From Bradyrhizobium sp. WSM3983 (GTDB lineage: Bacteria; Pseudomonadota; Alphaproteobacteria; Rhizobiales; Xanthobacteraceae), in assembly GCF_000473045.1 (NCBI RefSeq), contig NZ_AXAY01000016.1, forward strand, positions 180 through 64,179: a stretch of 64,000 nt of DNA, read 5' to 3'. This document shows, one piece after another, positions 58,501-64,000 of this stretch. The notes beneath the pieces were generated by a model. It was not told the DNA's origin. It made no database searches and worked only from the letters and a program-made list of their open reading frames with translations. The number at the start of each line of letters is the position of its first letter. The stretch's first letter is position 1. The position numbers and the translations under genes were made by a program.

Positions 58501-61500
58501 GCGCGCTGCACGCCAATCATTGCGGCGAGCAGGTCTGCTCCGCGATCCGCGAACAAGGCGACTACGCTCTCGGCGCCGACGCCTTCGCGCGTGAGCCATC
58601 GCGCGATCGCCTGGCTGCGGCGAGCCAGCTCGCGATAGCTCAGGGACAGACGTCCGTCGGATGTGGCAATCGCATTTGGCGTCTTCTTCGCCTGCCGCTC
58701 GAAGCGTTCGCAGAGATTGCCGCGCGTGGTGAAATTGGCAGGCCGGCCTTTTGTCGGCAGCCGCAGGCGTTCGGCGTCGGTTAGCAGCGGCAGCCGCGAG
58801 ATGCGCCGCTCGGGATTGGCGATGACGGCCTTGAGCAGGGTCTTGAATTGATTCGCCATGCCCTCGATCGTCACCGCGTCGAACAGATCGGTGGCGTATT
58901 CGAAGAAACCGGTGAAGCGGCCCTCGGCCTCGACCAGCTCCAGCGTGATATCAAAGCGCGCGACCCTCGGATCGATCTCCAGCCGCCGCGTCGAGAGGCC
59001 GGGGAAGCGCGCCGCCTCGATCGATGCGTTCTGCAGGATGAACATGATCCGGAACAGCGGATTGCCGTCGGTCCTGCGCGCGATCTGCAACGCGCGCAGG
59101 ACTTCCTCGATCGGAAGGTCCTGGTTGCGATAGGCATCGAGCGTGACCTGCCGCACCCGCCGCAACATCTCGCCGAAGGTCGGGTCGCCGTCGAAATCGT
59201 TGCGCAGGATCAGCGTGTTCGCAAACAGCCCGATCAGGCGCTCGCTCTCGATCTGGTTGCGGTTCGCGATCAGCGAGCCCGTCGCGACATCCTGATGTCC
59301 GGTATGGCGGAACAGCAAACACTGGAACACCGCGAGCAGCGCCATGAAAGGCGTCACGCCCTGGTCCTGGCTCAGCACGCGAATGTCGGCCGACAGGGTT
59401 TTTGAGAATTCGAAATAGTGACGGGCGCCGTGACCGCTCCAGATCTCCGGCCGGGGCCTGTCGGTCCGCAGCGGCAGCGTGGTGACACCGTCGAGCTGTG
59501 CCCGCCAGTAATCGAGCTGCTCCTTTGCCGCCGGTGTCTGCGCCCAGCCCTGCTGCCAGCGCGCAAAGTCGCGATATTGGAAGGCGGGTGAGGGTAGCGC
59601 CGCCGTGCTTCCCTTGCGCGCGGTGGAATATGCGGCGGCCAGTGCCTCCCAGAACAGCCGCTGCGACCAGCCATCGGTGACGAGGTGATGGACATTGACG
59701 ACGAGCGCATGGCTGGACCTGTCGAACGAGAGCAGCGTGACCTTCAGTGGTGGTTCGCGGGCGAGATCAAACGGGTATTGCGCGAGCTTGAGCGCCTCGC
59801 GCTTGACGACCGCAGCCCGCCGGTGCGGTGGACAGGGTCTTAGCTTGATCCGCTCGAACCGCGGTGGTGTCTCAAGCGCGCGCTGCACAGGCTCGCCCTC
59901 GCGCTCGACGAAGACCGAGCGCAGCGCTTCATGGCGCGCGCAGATCGCAGCCAAGCCCGCCTGAAGCGCGGCGATGTCGACCTCGCCCTTGAGCAGCGCG
60001 ACCTCGACCACGTTGTAGTTGTAGCGCGTCGGATCGAGCCGCGACAGCACATACATCCGCTGCTGCTGGAACGACAGCGGCGCGTCTCCTTCGGAAGCCG
60101 CCTGGCGCCACGCCGGCAGCGTCGCATCGCGATGCGTCGTGGTCTCGAGCCGGGCGGCAAGAGCGCCGACCGTGGCGCAATCAAAAATGTCCTCGAACGA
60201 AAAGTCGACGTTGAAGCGCTCGCGCAGGCGCGAGCGCATCTGCGTGACCGCGAGCGAATCGGCGCCGAGCGCAAAGACATCCTGATCGACGCCGACTTGC
60301 GGAAGCTCCAGCAGATTGGCCCAGATCTCGGCAAGCTGGGTCTCCAGCGCGTTGCGCGGCAGCAGCGTCTCGTCGTCATCACGGGACGCCGAAATCAGCC
60401 CGGCCAGCGCGTTGCGCTTGACCTTGCCGCTGGCGCCTTTCGGCAGCGCCGCCACGCTGCGGATCAGGCTCGGCACCTTGTAGGCCGCAAGTCGCTTGCG
60501 TGCGAACTGGCGCAGCTGGTCGGAGGTCACCTCGGAATTCGCCCGTAGCACGACGACTGCGGCGACGTTCTCGCCGAGCTTTGCGTGAGGAATCGCGAAG
60601 ATCCCGGCTTCCAGCACCGACGGGTGGGCCAGCAGCACCTCTTCCACCTCGAGCGGCGATACCTTCTGACCGCCGCGGTTGATGACGTCCTTGATGCGGC
60701 CGACGATGAAGAGATAGCCGTCGGCGTCGAGATAGCCGAGATCGCCGGTCCGGAACCAGCCGTTGCGAAACGCGGCCTGCGTCGCCGCCTCGTCATTATA
60801 ATAGCCGCGGCTCATGTTCGGTCCGCGCAGCATGATCTCGCCATAAGCGCCGCTTGCAAGCTCGCGGCCTGTCCCGTCCATGATCGCGATCTCAGGACCC
60901 GCGGCGCGGCCGACCGATCCGATCTTGCGTAGCTCGAACGGATTGGCAGCAATCTGCGAGGCCGCTTCGGTCATGCCGTAGGTCTCGAGCACGGGGACGC
61001 CGAACGTCGCCTCCAGCCCGTTGAGGATCGCAGGCGCCAGCGAGGCCGAGGCCGAGCGGATCACGCGCAGCGATGACGAACGGCCGCGCTCCGGGTTGGC
61101 TTCCGCGGCCGTCAGCAGCGCGCGATGAATGGTCGGCACCGCCGTGTACCAGGTTGGCTGCAGATCCCGCATCCAGCCGAAGAACGACGGCGCGTCGAAG
61201 CCGCCGGTCACAATCACGCTGGAGCCTGCGGCAAGCGCGGTCAGCAGACCGGAGATCAGGCCATGGGCGTGAAACAGCGGCAGGGCATTCAGCAGGCGAT
61301 CATGCGATGTGAGCGACAGCGCGCGGCCGGCATTTTGCGCGGAAAGACAAACATTGCGGTGCGTCAGCGGCACCATTTTCGGTCGCGCCGCCGTGCCTGA
61401 CGTCAGGAGGATGAACGCATCGTCCTCGGCGCTGGCGGCGCCGTTCGCGCAGGCCGGACCGACCGCCGGCCCGATAAGTTCGCAGCCGCCGAGGTTCGCC

Positions 61501-61964
61501 TCCGGTCCGGGCACGAAGTCGATCACCGCGATATCGAGCGCCCTGGCGACGTCACGACTTGGCGAGTTCATGTCGGCTCGGGTGACGAGCGCAGTCAGCT
61601 TCAATTCACTGAAATAGCGTTGCAGTTCATCCGCTGTCAGGTCGGGATTGACGGGGACGCAGGCACAGCTTGATGCGACCGCGATGAGAGCCAGCGCGCT
61701 GTCGGCGCCGCGCGGCAGTGCAACGGCAATCCGGTCGCCAGGTGCAATGCCGCGCCCGCGCAGCGTTTGGACCAGATGCGCGATCCCAGCGCCGAGCGCG
61801 CCATAGATCAGGGGCGGCCGGCCAGGGGCGAGCAGGGCGGGCGCTTCTGGCGTTGTTCGCGCGTGGAAGGCGAGAAGACTGCCGATGTGGGCAAAGGTCT
61901 CGGTTTCGGCACGGATGCCGTCCGATCCCTCTCCCGCCCCCGGTGCAACCTCGGACAATGCCAT
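55527..61964 (-). CDS. Bimodular non-ribosomal peptide synthetase (A-T-C-A-T-C)
   Basis: The 2145-residue product has six domains. A1 (about 30-525: ILLTSGTAARPK near 187, PLFHAHGLISG, ETYGMTEAA, SGKVKRNAL) resembles acyl-CoA-synthetase-type loading domains. T1 carries Ser about 570 in LGADSL. C1 (about 630-1060) has HHLVTDG. A2 (about 1085-1595) has LIYTSGSSGAPKG near 1236, INAYGASE near 1380 and GKLDRSALLG near 1580. T2 carries Ser about 1638 in DLGGHSLLAG. C2 (about 1705-2125) has HHAIADG. There is no epimerase, reductase or thioesterase. In A2 the Asp that normally holds the alpha-amino group is replaced: the stretch reads SFVISVW. The terminal C domain may release the product onto an amine. 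A phosphopantetheinyl transferase and an LLM oxidase follow downstream. Confidence 0.92.
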   Translation of the reverse strand: MALSEVAPGAGEGSDGIRAETETFAHIGSLLAFHARTTPEAPALLAPGRPPLIYGALGAGIAHLVQTLRGRGIAPGDRIAVALPRGADSALALIAVASSCACVPVNPDLTADELQRYFSELKLTALVTRADMNSPSRDVARALDIAVIDFVPGPEANLGGCELIGPAVGPACANGAASAEDDAFILLTSGTAARPKMVPLTHRNVCLSAQNAGRALSLTSHDRLLNALPLFHAHGLISGLLTALAAGSSVIVTGGFDAPSFFGWMRDLQPTWYTAVPTIHRALLTAAEANPERGRSSSLRVIRSASASLAPAILNGLEATFGVPVLETYGMTEAASQIAANPFELRKIGSVGRAAGPEIAIMDGTGRELASGAYGEIMLRGPNMSRGYYNDEAATQAAFRNGWFRTGDLGYLDADGYLFIVGRIKDVINRGGQKVSPLEVEEVLLAHPSVLEAGIFAIPHAKLGENVAAVVVLRANSEVTSDQLRQFARKRLAAYKVPSLIRSVAALPKGASGKVKRNALAGLISASRDDDETLLPRNALETQLAEIWANLLELPQVGVDQDVFALGADSLAVTQMRSRLRERFNVDFSFEDIFDCATVGALAARLETTTHRDATLPAWRQAASEGDAPLSFQQQRMYVLSRLDPTRYNYNVVEVALLKGEVDIAALQAGLAAICARHEALRSVFVEREGEPVQRALETPPRFERIKLRPCPPHRRAAVVKREALKLAQYPFDLAREPPLKVTLLSFDRSSHALVVNVHHLVTDGWSQRLFWEALAAAYSTARKGSTAALPSPAFQYRDFARWQQGWAQTPAAKEQLDYWRAQLDGVTTLPLRTDRPRPEIWSGHGARHYFEFSKTLSADIRVLSQDQGVTPFMALLAVFQCLLFRHTGHQDVATGSLIANRNQIESERLIGLFANTLILRNDFDGDPTFGEMLRRVRQVTLDAYRNQDLPIEEVLRALQIARRTDGNPLFRIMFILQNASIEAARFPGLSTRRLEIDPRVARFDITLELVEAEGRFTGFFEYATDLFDAVTIEGMANQFKTLLKAVIANPERRISRLPLLTDAERLRLPTKGRPANFTTRGNLCERFERQAKKTPNAIATSDGRLSLSYRELARRSQAIARWLTREGVGAESVVALFADRGADLLAAMIGVQRAGAAFLNLDPEQPPARLATILGSSCASMLLTGRAQSAKVDALLEPLVARIQVAELEDAIALESTKPARPARRASASLAYLIYTSGSSGAPKGVMIEQRGLSNHLASLISELGLTAGDVIAQTAPQSFVISVWQFLAGPMAGARVHVCGNSIVQDPMLLAREIEREGITVLEIVPSLLRVILERLDEAPMLRAFAKLRLLISTGEPLPADLCRAWFARCARVPLINAYGASECSDDVSLHRLTRAPDTATTNVPVGAPLPNTQLYVLDPNLEPQPIGVVGELCIGGAGVGRGYVNDPAESRQRFIPDPFAREASARLYRTGDLARRRADGTIECLGRADLQVKVRGYRIELKEIEAALADHAGVRACMVEPRRDANGDVRLIAHVVARASSQISASELRDFLKGRLAVHAMPSAFLFLDQVPLNAHGKLDRSALLGPVQQETAGTEAPVPARRFTEKVLSDIWIDLLKVESLGVTDNFFDLGGHSLLAGQAMARVARALGVSLPIKTIFEAPTIEDLARRVDEAVATKPQKPAAGVPRLADSGPPTLSIAQDQMMRIEQNLPDLPLFNLPFAFHLEGPIDPRTLAQAIDDIVRRHESLRTAFGWNGEEPVSRIIAPATLGPVLTVETIGDGRPHNNKRRKALELRKIELLIAQETYAPVDAVRAPLLRARLLRLHAEDHILLLTLHHAIADGWSIGVLFEELSNRYAALAGHPSVPLPKMPLAFSDVARWQCWWCGTEAARRQAADWAENLRGAVPLFEGEARPGAPTGHHPLSLERDLVARLTAYARQHNATLFMCLLTGLKALLLTRTGRTDISVATAMANRAQPDTEGIVGPFENTVIVRSRITPELSFTQALARVRQAVLEAHTRQELPFNILADHLEQECIDPASLLQVYFTLQNPLRQPLDLPNVAVRSIGDVAREGQPVLPIDQTWLSLMLKERPTGITGSCNYKGDLLDGGMVGTWMEDLVALLGAAITQPNAPLGRLLDRRAA

Positions 61965-62099
61965 TCCCTTTTGATCTGATTGGGCTATTCTTCCCTGGAG
62001 TTAGGGAACGCGTCCAGTCTGAGGTGAAGTTTTGGCCCCAAAATCTGTGGTTGAGGGACCTTAAGCCCTTCGGCGGGGGGATTGTCGAGCGGGATCACC

Positions 62100-64000
62100 A
62101 TGCTGGAGAAAGAGCCGGGAACGGAAGTCGGGTTGAAGCGCTGGCTCGAAGGCATCGGTCTCGGCCACTACACCGATCTGTTCGCGCAACATCGCCTTGA
62201 TCTCGACGTCATGGGGGACCTGACCGAGGCTGACCTTGCCGAGCTTGGATTGCCGCTCGGCGATCGCAAGCGGCTGCAGCGGGCGACCGCGTCGCTGTTC
62301 CAGGCCGAGACCGCAGAGGCGCCGGTCGCGCCAGCGCACCCGCCGATCCGCACCGAGGTCGGCGCCGAGCGGCGTCAGCTCACCACCATGTTCTGCGACA
62401 TGGTGGATTCCACCGCGCTCTCCGCCCAGTTCGATCCGGAAGACGTGCGCGACATGATCGCGAGCTTCCGCGAGACCTGCGTGCGCGTGGTCAAGCATTA
62501 CGAAGGCTTTGCCGCCCGCTTCGTCGGCGACGGCATTCTGGTCTATTTCGGCTACCCGACCGCGCATGAGGACGATGCCGAGCGCTCGGTGCGCGCCGGG
62601 CTCGAGATCGTGCGGGTGCTCTCGACGGCGCGCGCGATCGAGCCGCGCGGCGCGCTCAGCCACGCGCCCGCCGTTCGCATCGGCATCGCGACCGGCCTCG
62701 TCGTGGTCGGCGACCTCGTCGGCCAGGGCACCGAAGAGCGTGATTCCGCGGTCGGCGAGACCGTCAATCTGGCCGCGCGTCTGCAGGCGCTGGCGCCGCC
62801 CAACGGCGTGGTGATCTCCTCCTCGACACAGTCGTTGCTGAAGGGGAAGTTCGATTACCGCAATCTCGGCGCCCATGCGTTGAAGGGCATCTCGGAGAAG
62901 ACCCAGGCCTGGCATGTCGTGCGCGCCACGCGCGTCGAGACGCGCTTTGCGGCCGCCATGGGCACGCGGCTGACCCCGCTGGTCAATCGCGAGGAGGAAA
63001 TCGCGCTGCTGATGGGGCGTTGGCAGCAGGTCAAGGAGGGCGACGGCCAGGTCGTCGTCAAGTTCGGCGAACCCGGCATCGGCAAGTCGCGCATCATCCA
63101 GGAAATCTTCGAGCGGATATCAGGCGACCGGCACGGACAGGTTTCGTTCCAATGCTCGCCCTACTACACCTCCACTGCTTTCTATCCGTTCGTCGAGCAG
63201 CTCAAATTCTCCCTCGGTCTCGATCGCGAGGATGTGTCCGCACTGTCGCTGGAGAGCCTGGAGAATGCGATTGCCGCCGCTCACGGCGACATCGAGCAGA
63301 TCACGCCGCTGTTCGCCGCGCTGCTCTCGATCCCGACCGGGGAGCGCTACCCGCCGCTCGATCTGTCGCCGCAGCAACAGAAGGACGCGACCGTCGCGGC
63401 GCTGATCAACCACTTCCTGGGCCTCGCACGCGAGATGCCGCTGGTGATGGCCTTTGAAGATCTGCACTGGATCGATCCGACCTCGCGCGAGGTGGTCGAT
63501 CTCCTGGTCGACCGGGTGCAGAACCGGCCGATCCTTGCCATCATCACCGCGCGCTCCGAATTCCAGCCGAGCTGGAACGCGCATTCGCACATCACCACCC
63601 TCGTGCTGAACCGGCTGAGCCGGCCGTTGCGCGCGACGCTGGTCGAGCGCGTCGCCGGGCGCGAGCTGCCCAAGGAGGTCGTCGAGGAGATCATCGTCAA
63701 GACCGACGGCGTGCCGCTGTTCCTGGAGGAGCTGACCAAGACGGTTCTCGAATCCAACCTCCTCACCGAGCGGCATGGCCGCTATGTGCTGTCGGGCCCA
63801 TGGCGGCAACTCGCGATCCCCGCGACGCTGACGGATTCGCTGATGGCGCGTCTGGACCGGATGGGGCCGTTCAAGCGGATCGCGCAGATCGGCGCCACGA
63901 TCGGCCGCGAGTTCTCATACGAGACCCTGCACGCGGTCGCGAACACGCCGGCGGAGCAGATCGAGGCGGCGCTGACGCATCTGGAGGAGGCCGGCCTGAT
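62100..64000 (+). CDS. SAM domain-adenylate/guanylate cyclase-AAA protein, N-terminal part
   Basis: The gene runs off the window; 633 residues are visible. A SAM domain (about 12-65: LKRWLEGIGLGHYTDLFAQH, LTEADLAELGLPLGDRKRLQ) is followed by a class III cyclase domain (about 85-265: LTTMFCDMVDSTALSAQF, FVGDGILVYFGYP, GIATGLVVVGDLVGQG) and an AAA/ATPase domain (Walker A VKFGEPGIGKS near 325, Walker B MAFEDLHWIDPTSREVVDLL). More TPR-like sequence is expected beyond the end. Such large fusions are common in Bradyrhizobium and are thought to be signalling cyclases or regulators. It diverges from the NRPS across 135 bases, sharing its control region. Confidence 0.85.
   Translation, partial: MLEKEPGTEVGLKRWLEGIGLGHYTDLFAQHRLDLDVMGDLTEADLAELGLPLGDRKRLQRATASLFQAETAEAPVAPAHPPIRTEVGAERRQLTTMFCDMVDSTALSAQFDPEDVRDMIASFRETCVRVVKHYEGFAARFVGDGILVYFGYPTAHEDDAERSVRAGLEIVRVLSTARAIEPRGALSHAPAVRIGIATGLVVVGDLVGQGTEERDSAVGETVNLAARLQALAPPNGVVISSSTQSLLKGKFDYRNLGAHALKGISEKTQAWHVVRATRVETRFAAAMGTRLTPLVNREEEIALLMGRWQQVKEGDGQVVVKFGEPGIGKSRIIQEIFERISGDRHGQVSFQCSPYYTSTAFYPFVEQLKFSLGLDREDVSALSLESLENAIAAAHGDIEQITPLFAALLSIPTGERYPPLDLSPQQQKDATVAALINHFLGLAREMPLVMAFEDLHWIDPTSREVVDLLVDRVQNRPILAIITARSEFQPSWNAHSHITTLVLNRLSRPLRATLVERVAGRELPKEVVEEIIVKTDGVPLFLEELTKTVLESNLLTERHGRYVLSGPWRQLAIPATLTDSLMARLDRMGPFKRIAQIGATIGREFSYETLHAVANTPAEQIEAALTHLEEAGL

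Overview
The window is high-GC alphaproteobacterial DNA, most likely Bradyrhizobium or a close relative in the Nitrobacteraceae. The evidence is the ctrA/fliI/fliJ arrangement, DUF1127, DUF6894 and PEPxxWA-CTERM proteins, and several families of short palindromic dispersed repeats typical of that group. No tRNA, rRNA, CRISPR array, transposase or phage gene was recognised. All calls come from reading sequence and translations; no database search was run.

Layout. 0-3 kb: the end of a chemotaxis operon (cheW fragment, cheY, cheB, cheR). 3-5 kb, minus strand: a DUF350 / YgiB-like / glutathionylspermidine-synthase-like operon that parallels E. coli yjfL-yjfM-yjfC. 5.3-8.8 kb: a CHAT (caspase-like) protease with TPRs followed by a nine-segment membrane protein of unknown function. 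8.9-11.9 kb: the cell-cycle regulator ctrA, divergent from fliI-fliJ. 12.2-15 kb: an ECF sigma factor, its RskA-like anti-sigma factor and an AraC-type regulator.

15-24 kb is an accessory-looking, locally AT-richer mosaic. It holds a winged-helix/TPR regulator, a DUF1127 protein, a TetR-EamA efflux pair with two matching operators, a methyltransferase gene plus two broken partial copies of it, two PEPxxWA-CTERM surface proteins and about 1.2 kb of repeat-derived DNA. flhA (24.5-26.7 kb) returns to flagellar core genes. 27-31.4 kb, minus strand: a copper-handling operon (His-rich protein, lipoprotein, TolC-like channel, multicopper oxidase, cupredoxin, CusF-like protein). 31.6-34.5 kb: an MFS carrier overlapping lspA, a DUF4864 protein and a TetR regulator.

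34.7-53.1 kb is catabolic: a PaoABC-like molybdenum aldehyde oxidoreductase, an omega-aminotransferase, a D-amino-acid dehydrogenase, two XRE-cupin regulators, a polar amino acid ABC transporter, a PuuB-like oxidase, a gamma-glutamyltransferase, a PQQ-type dehydrogenase with a heme motif, an SMP-30-like protein and an acetylpolyamine-amidohydrolase-like enzyme. Together these suggest uptake and breakdown of amines, polyamines or unusual amino acids.

53.3-62 kb, minus strand, looks like a compact natural-product cluster: a six-domain NRPS (A-T-C-A-T-C, no thioesterase), a 54-residue Lys-rich protein, a 4'-phosphopantetheinyl transferase and an LLM flavin oxidoreductase. A SAM-domain/adenylate-cyclase/AAA protein diverges from it and runs off the window end. 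The best candidates for undescribed biology are the CHAT-membrane protein pair, the NRPS cluster with its atypical second adenylation pocket, and the methyltransferase-fragment mosaic around the TetR-EamA and PEPxxWA-CTERM genes.
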